NCBI GenBank assembly: GCA_964447275.1 | Contig: CAYURI010000002.1 | Coordinates: forward strand, 1 to 64,000 | Length of the DNA: 64,000 bases | Direction of reading: 5' to 3' | Origin: DAOSVX01 sp964447275 | GTDB taxonomy: Bacteria; Bacillota_I; Bacilli_A; RF39; UBA660 | Part shown: positions 56,905 through 64,000 of the stretch, piece by piece | Numbering within the stretch: position 1 is the first letter of the stretch | Layout of the letters: each line of letters starts with the position of its first letter | Made by a program: the position numbers and the translations under genes | Notes under the pieces: model-generated | Told to the model about the DNA's origin: nothing | Seen by the model: the letters and a program-made list of their open reading frames with translations, nothing else | The model's database searches: none

Positions 56905-57462
56905 TTGTTATATAAAGATATAAAAACTCCTGAAGAGTTATTAAAATTTATGGAAGAGAATATTACTTATGGTTTTATTACTAAAAATGGTAAAAAGTAT
57001 ACTGATCCATCTTCAAAAGTGTGGCAAAAAGATTGGTATAGTAAATGTATTGTTCAAACTGGTAAAGAAGTATTAAAAACTAAAATTGGTACTTGTTGGG
57101 ACCAAGTTGAATTAGAAAGATTATGGTTTAAAGAACATAATTATTCATTTAAAACTATTTTTATGATATTTAGTTCTAATAAAATAAATAACCTTCCTAC
57201 TCATACATTCTTAATATATAAAAAAGCTAATAAATATTATTGGTTTGAGCATGCTTTTTATATTAATAAAGGTATCCATCAATTTAATAGTTATAAAGAA
57301 GCTATTACATATGTTAAACATCAACAACTAGATTATGCTATTAATAATAACAAAATAGATAAATCTTATTATAGATTATTAAAAACTAATGAGTATAATG
57401 AAATACCTAATAGTTTAACAGTAGGTGAATATTTAGATTGGGTAACTAAAAACAACCATTAA
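56905..57462 (+). CDS. Transglutaminase/papain-like fold protein
   Basis: The 185-residue protein shows a possible catalytic triad: IGTCWDQVELERLW with Cys64, PTHTFLIYKK with His100, and WFEHAFYI with Glu115 or the adjacent His. Cys followed by W-D and the spacing fit the transglutaminase-like superfamily, here without a signal peptide. The TTG start (56905) is chosen because GAGGTGATTATT sits 4-9 bp upstream, as for other genes; GTG 56896 is the alternative. It begins 16 bp after the methyltransferase gene, so it may be co-transcribed. Substrate unknown. Confidence 0.65.
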   Translation: MLYKDIKTPEELLKFMEENITYGFITKNGKKYTDPSSKVWQKDWYSKCIVQTGKEVLKTKIGTCWDQVELERLWFKEHNYSFKTIFMIFSSNKINNLPTHTFLIYKKANKYYWFEHAFYINKGIHQFNSYKEAITYVKHQQLDYAINNNKIDKSYYRLLKTNEYNEIPNSLTVGEYLDWVTKNNH

Positions 57463-57497
57463 AAAAAGCAAGATTTTTATATTTCTTGCTTTTGTTT
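57463..57497 (+). terminator. Intrinsic terminator
   Basis: AAAAGCAAGA (57464-57473) pairs with TCTTGCTTTT (57484-57493), followed by a T-rich tract. It can also serve the facing lipoprotein gene. Confidence 0.85.
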
Positions 57498-57507
57498 GTT
57501 ATATAGT

Positions 57508-58635
57508 TTAGTTATTAGGTGTAGGAGAAGGTGAATATGTTAATGTGGCTTCGTCATTATTATCTTCAGTTATAACAATTTTACCACTTTTTACAGCTTC
57601 TATATATGCATCCATAAGAGCAAGTATTTCATTATCAATTAAAGTTGCCATTTCATCTTTACTAATTATTTCTGCCAATTCATATAAATTATATTTTGAA
57701 GAGTTGTTGGCTTTGATGGTTACATCCTGCAAAAGAGTGGCTGCAGACCATAATGCATTAACTATTTCCTCTTTTATAAATAGTTTTATTATTGGGTACA
57801 TATCTTTGAATGCTGTTATTTCTAATTTGTTATAATTTCCACCATTATTTATAAAAATCATTTCAGTGATAGTTAAAAGAATCGTGCTGTTTTTTCTTAC
57901 TAAATCATTATCCTTTTTTTTAATTGAATTATTTATATCGTTAACTATGCTTTCAACCAAATTTAGGGTATCAATCCCCGGATAGTTTTCAAATCCACCT
58001 GTTTCAAAAATTTTGTATGATTCTGGATTATTAAAATAAACATTATCCGGGGTGCTATTAAATATTTCATTTATTCCAAACCCTACGGTAACTGTATACG
58101 AATTTATAAAGTTATGTATACAGAAAAGGCCTTCCTCCTTTGATACCACTTGATTTGATTCCCCAATATTATCAAAACAACCACACAAGTTTTTGACAAT
58201 ATTTAGTGGTGGAAGACTGCTATACCTAAATGAGAGTTCGCTACTTTTATTGCCTTCCAATCTCTTGAAGTATTCTTGAGCTACAATTTCTAACCTTTTT
58301 TCTTCTTCTTCTGTTGGCAAAAATAAAAAATAATTATTTATAATAGGAGTTGCACTTACTTCTGGTGTTATTAAACTTGCGTCAACAGGTGTTACATCTG
58401 CGGTAGGAGTAGGACTTGTTTCAACAGGATTGGCAATTGTTCCAGTTTCATTACTTACCACTTGAGTAACCTTTTTAGCATCAGCAGCTGGCGCTGAAGA
58501 AGCATCAACTTTTTTTGGAGTACAACCATAAGTTGTTAAAAACAAACTTGCGCTAAGGAAACAAAGGATTTTTTTAATAAGTAGTTTAAAACTTATCTTT
58601 GAATCAAAAGGTTTTATACTTTCTACTTTTTTCAT
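57508..58635 (-). CDS. Lipoprotein with Pro/Thr/Ser-rich linker
   Basis: The 375-residue protein has an extended basic N-terminus and a hydrophobic segment ending TTYGC (Cys38), a possible lipobox though not classical. A low-complexity Ala/Pro/Thr/Val linker (about 40-100, with ETSPTPTADVTPV) follows, then a helical domain with a few cysteines (NLCGCFDN and FCIHNF) and a SPSPTPNN tail. The family is not recognised. The ATG at 58635 has AAGGGGG. The gene is less AT-rich than its neighbours. Its promoter (58668-58696) is TTGACA/TAATAT with a palindrome over the -35. Confidence 0.65.
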   Translation of the reverse strand: MKKVESIKPFDSKISFKLLIKKILCFLSASLFLTTYGCTPKKVDASSAPAADAKKVTQVVSNETGTIANPVETSPTPTADVTPVDASLITPEVSATPIINNYFLFLPTEEEEKRLEIVAQEYFKRLEGNKSSELSFRYSSLPPLNIVKNLCGCFDNIGESNQVVSKEEGLFCIHNFINSYTVTVGFGINEIFNSTPDNVYFNNPESYKIFETGGFENYPGIDTLNLVESIVNDINNSIKKKDNDLVRKNSTILLTITEMIFINNGGNYNKLEITAFKDMYPIIKLFIKEEIVNALWSAATLLQDVTIKANNSSKYNLYELAEIISKDEMATLIDNEILALMDAYIEAVKSGKIVITEDNNDEATLTYSPSPTPNN

Positions 58636-58667
58636 TTCATAATTCCCCCTTAGAATTAACTGCGTAA

Positions 58668-58705
58668 ATATTAACACGAAAATAGTAAAATGTCAACATT
58701 TGACA
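58668..58705 (-). promoter_or_regulatory. Promoter with palindromic operator over the -35
   Basis: On the minus strand TTGACA (58696-58691) and TAATAT (58673-58668) are 17 bp apart. The sequence TGTCAACATTTGACA (58691-58705) is a perfect inverted repeat around CAT that covers the -35, as a repressor site would. Confidence 0.65.
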
Positions 58706-58793
58706 CTCTAAATACGATTTTTTGTCAAAGCAATTTTTGTTTGAAAAATCATATTATCGTGATATACTTTTTATAGTAAAGGTTGGTAGTTAT

Positions 58794-59477
58794 ATGAAAT
58801 ACAGATTTTTTATTATACCGATTTTAGTTTTTGTGTTACTTTTTGCTTGCCCAAAAGTATATGCTACTGATGATTGCAACTATGCTGAGCAGAATAGACT
58901 TAATGCTTTAGCAAGCAATGTTAAAGCAAGTTATAGCGTTTCTGAAGAACCAGAAGTCTATTTTACAATTAATATTAATAATTTAACTGGTGAAATCTAT
59001 GCTATGGTAAAAAGCAGTGAACAATCAGAATATACCGAGTATAAATATAGTGAAGAAAATGCTGGAAGTATATCTTTCACTTCTAGTGAGATATATAAAA
59101 AGGTTGATTTTTCCATATTAATATATGCTTATAATCCTTATTGTGATCGTAATGAATTAAGAACCATAACAGTTACGACACCAAGATATAATCCGTATTA
59201 TAATTATAGTATTTGCTCTGATGTAAGAGATTTTTATTTATGCCAAAAATGGAACGATTTTGAATTATCTTATGATGAATTAGTGAATCGTGTTAATGAT
59301 TATAAAGAATCTTTAAAAGATGATGATGTTAAAGAAGAAGAAACAAAAGATTCACTTGTTAAACAAGTGATCGATTTTGTTTCCAAACATTATATTTATT
59401 TTGTTAGTGGGGCTGGAGTTATTGTAGTAACTTTAAGTGTAGTATTAATAATTAAAAGAAAAAGGAGAGTCTTGTAG
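58794..59477 (+). CDS. Exported membrane-anchored protein
   Basis: The 227-residue protein has a signal peptide (MKYRFFIIPILVFVLLFACP, cleavage probably after KVYA), an outer domain with six cysteines that probably pair (DDCNYAEQN, PYCDRNE, SICSDVRDFYLCQKW), a charged linker and a C-terminal helix (YIYFVSGAGVIVVTLSVVLI) with an RKR tail. There is no LPxTG. It is the first gene of an envelope operon with the long Cys-rich protein, a DUF5411-like protein and CpaB-like gene. Function is unknown. The GTG of the next gene overlaps its stop. Confidence 0.68.
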   Translation: MKYRFFIIPILVFVLLFACPKVYATDDCNYAEQNRLNALASNVKASYSVSEEPEVYFTININNLTGEIYAMVKSSEQSEYTEYKYSEENAGSISFTSSEIYKKVDFSILIYAYNPYCDRNELRTITVTTPRYNPYYNYSICSDVRDFYLCQKWNDFELSYDELVNRVNDYKESLKDDDVKEEETKDSLVKQVIDFVSKHYIYFVSGAGVIVVTLSVVLIIKRKRRVL

Positions 59478-62400
59478 TGAAAAATAAAATTCCAAAATTA
59501 TTAATCTTTGGGTTTTTATCATTTATTGCTTTTGCAATAAATGCTTTTGCTGCTATAACAATATCGCCAACTGGTCAAAGTTATACTGTTAGCAGTGATT
59601 TTGGTGATAAAACTTTAACAAGAACAATTAAAACTTTTAAAACAATTGACAATGACTCGGCTTTCCATGTTTTACCAGATAAATTAATGCCAGGTGATGC
59701 TGGAGCAGCTAGTTTATATGATTGCGAAAATGGTGGCTATGCTTCATCATCAGAAATTGCGATTATTCAAAGTGGTAAGAAAAATGGCTATAATGATATG
59801 GAAATTCAAATCGCTTTATATTGCCAAGCGACAACTGGTACATCAGCTAAATCAGATGATGAGTTTTATCAAACGATTTGTTCAAGATATGTAGCTGGTG
59901 AAGATGTTATAGGCAATGGCTTAATGCAAATAAATGATCCTTCAGGATATTTTTTAAGAGGATTACAATTATATAAAAGTGGGGCTTCTACTACGTATTA
60001 TGAAGCAACGACTGGATTTACTGGAATAACTCTTGAATTTGATTGCTCTTCAGGCAAATGTTATTATCCAAATCAAACTGACAAAGTATTGTTAAGTAGT
60101 ATTGAGGGATTGAATATTCCTAGTAATGCCAAAATATTATCTGTTACTGAAGAAGGAGCGGATAGTATTGATGTTAGTTATGGTTCAAGAACTGTTGGCA
60201 CAGTTTCTTTTAGTGTTGTCGCAACACCAAATAAAAGTATTTGCCCAACTTGTGCTTATGTACAAATAATTGTTGAATATGAATCATCTGATGTTTTATC
60301 TCAACCAGCTTTATGCGCTCCAACGGCAGCAGCTGGTTCTGGAGTTAACATAACTAATAGTAGTAATATGCTCGTTTATAAAACCACGGGTAGTATTAAA
60401 AAAATATTTACAATTTATTCTGGTAGTGGAAATACGGAAAACAACACAGATACATACAATTCTGTTTTTTATCCACATAGTGTTATTGTTGACTATGAAA
60501 ATAATGATGTTGTTTTAGCAAACTCTATAACAACTATTCCTAATGCTAAAACAACCTGTGGTATTAACACTATTGCTCCAGGAGGATCATTAAAAGCAAC
60601 TAGTAATAATGCCATATCTGATGATGAAGAAGATCCATTTAAAGATATATCAACTGATTATTCTAAAATAACAACTGGAACTGCTTGTGATGGCTCATCA
60701 TACAAAGTTTCATCTGATGAAGTAAGTGGTAATGTTGATACCATAATAAATAATCAATATTGTAATATATATTGTAAAGAAGATATAAAAATTGTTGTGC
60801 CTTCTAAAGCAAGAGCAGCTAGTAATGATACTGAAAAAATATTTTCAGGCAGATATTTTACCTTACCAGACCTAAAAGTAGAAGGCAGAAAAACTTGCGT
60901 AGCTGATATTGATATTGAACAATTTTTCTATGATGTTTATGGCAATAAAATAAATATTGGTGATGTATTGTCAGGAAAAACAAGTACAAGAGATCTATTA
61001 AATAGTGGCGGTGGCAGCAATTATAAGTATATGAATGCTACAAATTGGGGAACCGCCCTAGAGACTGCATATATCGGAATGATAAATAAAACCTACATTG
61101 ACGAAATTCCATGCAGAAGATATTTTGGGTTTTCTTGTTCTGGTTATGGCGTACCTCTTTGTCCGGGCAAAAAAGTTGATGTTGGCGGTGGCAAATGCTG
61201 TGATGTTAAAGTTATATTTAACGAAAAAATTTATTCTAATTGTACTTCGAAAATACCCAAATCATATGCCGACTCTATTACAGCTTTATATAGCGTGTTA
61301 ATGTTTAAACATTATGAAATTGTGGTACCGACGGCTAAATACGATCCTGGGACTGGTGTAACAATTGAGGAGCAAGATGATAACGGAAACATTTCGTATA
61401 CGGATATATATAATTCATTTAATGCAACAAATGCACAATTTGTAAGATATGGAATCCCAAAAACTGTAAACTCAACTAATACAAAAGTTGAATTTGTTGA
61501 GTTGCCTCCAACGGAATATAAAACTAATTCTGATAATAATGAAAAGACTTGTTACCCATTGGATGAGCCTTCACAACCAGATGGCGCAGTATCATGGGAA
61601 TGTCTATGCCATACTCAATCGTTAGAAGAAGCAATGCTTGCTTGCGGTCTAAAAGCTACTGGTGATCAAGTTGGCTCGGCAGCAGCAGCGGTAAAGCATC
61701 ATATAGCAGTTTACGATGCTATGCGTGATGCTAACTATGCGGCAACCAAGAAGTCTATCGAAGATATATTAGCTTGCTCAGAAGCTTATAAATATGTTGT
61801 ATATAATATTAAAACACCAGAAGTAACATTTAATTATTGTGATGATTATAAAATTGATTATAAGTTTACTGGTGGATTAAATGAGAATGTTAAAGTAGAG
61901 TATTGTAAGAATGGTGCTACTTCAATTGATTTTGCTTGTATAGGTGAAGGCCAAACTCAAGAAGCGCCAATTGATGAAATTGATTTTTCGAAATTTAATC
62001 GTCAAATTAGTTATTATGATTGTGGTGATAGCTATTGTAATAGTACAACTATTAAAACTATAACAATACCAATTAATAAATCAGTTAAATTTGAATATAC
62101 CGCTTCATATCGTGCTAATACAGATACTACGTATTATTCAATTGTACCAAGCGGAGTAGTGAGAACTAAACCAACAAATACTAATTCAATTTTACTTGGT
62201 GAAGATGGTAAGGTATATCCATTATCAATTGGTCAAGTAGGTAATAAAGCTTGTAATTATTCATTTACCTTTAATACAATTGGTGAAACACATTATGAAA
62301 ATTGTTTTCCAGAATTAGAAAAACCAATGGTTTGTAGTTTTGTTTTATATAACGAAATAGTTAATCCAGGAAGTGATGATACAAGTAAAGGTTTAATGTA

Positions 62401-62833
62401 TTTTTATCGTACAATTGATTTGGATGATATTTTCCCAAATAGTAATAATGATTATAGTGGTAAGAACTTAGCGATATTTAGAGAAGTTGGTTCTAATTGG
62501 AGTAGTGAAAAAGGGGTAGATACGCAAAAAGAAGTTGAAAAAACTGGCGAAGATGTTTATTTAGAAGAGAATTTAGAATATTCATATACTTTAACACCAA
62601 GACAAATGGCGCGTATTAGAGCATATAATAACGCTCAAGAAAAACGTGGAGTAGGATATGCTGACTTTAATCTTACTTGTGACTCTAAAGGCCAAGGATG
62701 CCGTAGTAGTTTCTTAGATGGTGCTTTAATAGGCTGCGAGAATAAAAGATGTTTTACAGATAATTTAAATAGCAGTCCAGCAGGAAGAGATGCTAGCTTT
62801 AAAAATTATGCTAATAGCACATCTTGGAAGTAA
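59477..62833 (+). CDS. Large Cys-rich exported protein, 1118 aa
   Basis: The signal peptide runs to INAFA (about residue 25), and the mature protein is about 1090 residues with many paired cysteines (for example YCQATTG, FDCSSGKCYY, CPTCAY, CGINT, YCNIYCKED, RRYFGFSCSGYG, CPGKKVDVGGGKCCDV, ECLCHTQ). Beta-rich segments dominate. No LPxTG motif or terminal membrane helix is visible, so it may be secreted or held by partners. It matches no family I recognise. Its genes-in-order neighbours (DUF5411-like, CpaB-like) suggest a pilus-associated or surface structural role. The GTG start at 59477 overlaps the stop before it and follows AAAGGAGAG. Confidence 0.7.
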   Translation: MKNKIPKLLIFGFLSFIAFAINAFAAITISPTGQSYTVSSDFGDKTLTRTIKTFKTIDNDSAFHVLPDKLMPGDAGAASLYDCENGGYASSSEIAIIQSGKKNGYNDMEIQIALYCQATTGTSAKSDDEFYQTICSRYVAGEDVIGNGLMQINDPSGYFLRGLQLYKSGASTTYYEATTGFTGITLEFDCSSGKCYYPNQTDKVLLSSIEGLNIPSNAKILSVTEEGADSIDVSYGSRTVGTVSFSVVATPNKSICPTCAYVQIIVEYESSDVLSQPALCAPTAAAGSGVNITNSSNMLVYKTTGSIKKIFTIYSGSGNTENNTDTYNSVFYPHSVIVDYENNDVVLANSITTIPNAKTTCGINTIAPGGSLKATSNNAISDDEEDPFKDISTDYSKITTGTACDGSSYKVSSDEVSGNVDTIINNQYCNIYCKEDIKIVVPSKARAASNDTEKIFSGRYFTLPDLKVEGRKTCVADIDIEQFFYDVYGNKINIGDVLSGKTSTRDLLNSGGGSNYKYMNATNWGTALETAYIGMINKTYIDEIPCRRYFGFSCSGYGVPLCPGKKVDVGGGKCCDVKVIFNEKIYSNCTSKIPKSYADSITALYSVLMFKHYEIVVPTAKYDPGTGVTIEEQDDNGNISYTDIYNSFNATNAQFVRYGIPKTVNSTNTKVEFVELPPTEYKTNSDNNEKTCYPLDEPSQPDGAVSWECLCHTQSLEEAMLACGLKATGDQVGSAAAAVKHHIAVYDAMRDANYAATKKSIEDILACSEAYKYVVYNIKTPEVTFNYCDDYKIDYKFTGGLNENVKVEYCKNGATSIDFACIGEGQTQEAPIDEIDFSKFNRQISYYDCGDSYCNSTTIKTITIPINKSVKFEYTASYRANTDTTYYSIVPSGVVRTKPTNTNSILLGEDGKVYPLSIGQVGNKACNYSFTFNTIGETHYENCFPELEKPMVCSFVLYNEIVNPGSDDTSKGLMYFYRTIDLDDIFPNSNNDYSGKNLAIFREVGSNWSSEKGVDTQKEVEKTGEDVYLEENLEYSYTLTPRQMARIRAYNNAQEKRGVGYADFNLTCDSKGQGCRSSFLDGALIGCENKRCFTDNLNSSPAGRDASFKNYANSTSWK

Positions 62834-62849
62834 GGGGGGAAGATAAAAA

Positions 62850-63305
62850 ATGAAAGAAAGTTTATGGGGTTATTGGTTGATTGTTCTAGGAATATTTGTT
62901 ATAATCATCATGATGCTAGTACAAGATTTTACAACCACGAATACTCAAGATTACTATCTTTTAAAAGAAGTAACAGAAGCATCAATGATTGATGCCGTAG
63001 ATTATGCTTATTATAGACAACATGGTGAAGTGAAAATTAACAAAGAAAAGTTTGTTGAAAATTTCTTAAGAAGGTTTTCGGAAACAATGAATCTTAATAA
63101 AACTTATCGAGTTGATTTTTACGGAATATATGAGTCACCACCTAAAGTAAGTGTGAAAATTACGACGACGAGTAATACCTTTACAATAGCTGGAGATCAA
63201 ACATCATTTGATATTGTAAATAAATTAGATGCGATATTAGAACTGAAAATTGGCACATCTAGTTATGAAGATAACTATAATATAAATAGTTATGTAGGAA
63301 GTTAA
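62850..63305 (+). CDS. DUF5411-like single-pass protein
   Basis: The 151-residue protein has an N-terminal hydrophobic helix (about 6-26) followed by a helix with DYYLLKEVTEASMIDAVDYAYY and a beta-rich end. The short pre-helix and amphipathic stem look like pilin or minor-pilin proteins; DUF5411 proteins occur beside Tad-like genes in this lineage, as far as I recall. The ATG follows AAGGGGGGAAGATAAAA. The CpaB-like gene is 17 bp downstream. Confidence 0.62.
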   Translation: MKESLWGYWLIVLGIFVIIIMMLVQDFTTTNTQDYYLLKEVTEASMIDAVDYAYYRQHGEVKINKEKFVENFLRRFSETMNLNKTYRVDFYGIYESPPKVSVKITTTSNTFTIAGDQTSFDIVNKLDAILELKIGTSSYEDNYNINSYVGS

Positions 63306-63321
63306 AAAGGAGGAATAGAAA

Positions 63322-64000
63322 GTGAAATTAGAAAATATTTTAATGTCTTTTAAGAAGTTCTTTTCGAACAAAAACACTGTAACAATAATAGGAGTATTGG
63401 TAGGTATATTAATATTATACCTAGGCTATAACTGGCGTGTTAAACAAGCGATAACACCGATCTCAGTACCTTATGCTAAGGTCGAAATATCATCTAGGAC
63501 TTTAATTACTAGTGATATGATTGGTTATACGCAAGTACCAAAAAGCATGGCTAATGCTAGTAAGAATTTAGTTACTAATTCAGGACTTGTGGTAGGTAAA
63601 TATGTTAGTTATGGATCAACAATTCCAGCTAATAGTTTGTTTTATAGCGAGGCTTTAATGTCTGCTGAAGAACAACCAGATTCAGCATTTGCTGATATAC
63701 CTGATGGGTATACAATATATTCACTTGGCGTAAACACTCATACTACTTATGGTAATTCTATTTATCCAGGAAATTATATTGATTTATATTTAAAAGCAAT
63801 TGATGATACAGGGAAAATTATTTATGCGAAATTAATTGAATCAATTGAAGTATTAGCTGTTAAAGATAGTAATGGTGAACATGTTTTCGAATCAACTGTC
63901 GAAACACGTAGTCCAGCTGAACTTCTATTCGCGGTTCCTGATGATATGTATTTATTATTAATGAAAGCTGAGTATATAACTACTAATCAAGTAGAAGTTG
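63322..64000 (+). CDS. CpaB-like Flp/Tad pilus assembly protein (partial)
   Basis: The first 226 codons are present; the gene runs off the window. One N-terminal helix (VTIIGVLVGILILYLGYNW) is followed by an SAF-like domain: VPYAKVEISSRTLITSDMIG, VTNSGLVVGKYVSYGSTIPA, NSLFYSEALM. The later AELLFAVPDDMYLLLMKA segment matches RcpC/CpaB proteins, which help assemble Flp pili by Tad machinery. The start is GTG 63322 with AAAGGAGG (63307-63313). This suggests that the rest of a Tad locus lies just past the window. Confidence 0.82.
   Translation, partial: MKLENILMSFKKFFSNKNTVTIIGVLVGILILYLGYNWRVKQAITPISVPYAKVEISSRTLITSDMIGYTQVPKSMANASKNLVTNSGLVVGKYVSYGSTIPANSLFYSEALMSAEEQPDSAFADIPDGYTIYSLGVNTHTTYGNSIYPGNYIDLYLKAIDDTGKIIYAKLIESIEVLAVKDSNGEHVFESTVETRSPAELLFAVPDDMYLLLMKAEYITTNQVEV

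Noticed and set aside
59694..59894. Small forward frame inside the large surface protein gene
   Set aside because: It overlaps a well-supported gene in another frame and has no ribosome site.
61098..61301. Second small frame inside the large surface protein gene
   Set aside because: Same reason: a shadow of the 1118-residue gene.
1..64000. CRISPR array, prophage, insertion sequence or integrated plasmid
   Set aside because: I saw no regularly spaced repeats, transposase, integrase, or phage structural genes on either strand.

Overview
This window is a strongly AT-rich bacterial chromosome segment (roughly 30% G+C by eye, not computed). It most resembles an uncultured gut Bacillota/Bacilli lineage close to the Mollicutes branch (RF39/ML615J-28-like); that placement is inference from gene content and composition. 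Reading frames use TGG for Trp and stop at TAA, TAG and sometimes TGA, so the standard bacterial code applies. Genes are tightly packed. Most carry a GGTGAT- or GGAG-type ribosome site 5-9 nt before the start, and many follow an extended -10 (TGnTATAAT) that abuts the terminator of the gene before. A 100-N run inside deoD has identical 55-bp flanks and is a scaffolding artefact.

Layout. 1-9 kb: end of tuf, a methyltransferase-like gene, a MurJ-like flippase, trmB, lipoproteins, a DUF948/YtxH envelope pair, tyrS behind a T-box, an orphan EIIB domain and a DUF4405 membrane protein. 9-17 kb: nucleoside phosphorylases (pdp, deoD), a TtcA-like enzyme, a PduL-like acyltransferase, a C26 peptidase, dusB, and a cysteine desulfurase operon with two thiol-redox proteins. 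17-24 kb: tRNA-Asn, a stand-alone Clp-type AAA+ ATPase, a surface protein, an S66 peptidase, typA, an XRE membrane regulator and tRNA-His. 24-29 kb: a VOC protein, a zeta-toxin-like P-loop protein, a broken Nudix gene, a NIF3/PII-like domain, a CarD-like regulator, a DUF6879-like protein, a Ppx/GppA-like protein and a flavodoxin-like protein.

30-35 kb: an operon of FtsX-type ABC permease, ATPase, PASTA protein and ECF sigma factor with a membrane tail, followed by a second Ppx/GppA-like paralogue. 35-48 kb: two divergent kinase-like proteins, folD, an AlkD-like protein, an RlmI-like methyltransferase, tex, a second FtsX-type ABC pair, a DUF5050 lipoprotein and DinD. 48.8-57.5 kb is an accessory stretch: lipoprotein, GNAT, alpha/beta-hydrolase-like protein, a tandemly duplicated small protein with a CFI-box protein, a frameshifted Nudix gene, a cytidine-deaminase-family protein, three GNATs, an ABC-F ATPase, a KsgA/Erm-family methyltransferase behind an attenuator-like leader, and a transglutaminase-like protein. 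57.5-64 kb: a lipoprotein, then an envelope operon ending in a CpaB-like (Tad/Flp pilus) gene cut by the window edge.

The strongest leads are the ABC-F/rRNA-methyltransferase locus with its attenuator-like leader (54.2-56.9 kb), the ABC-PASTA-membrane sigma operon (29.9-34.1 kb), the duplicated small protein plus CFI-box operon (50.3-51.5 kb), the TyrRS lacking the first His of its HIGH motif, and promoters whose -10 box contains the stop codon of the preceding gene.
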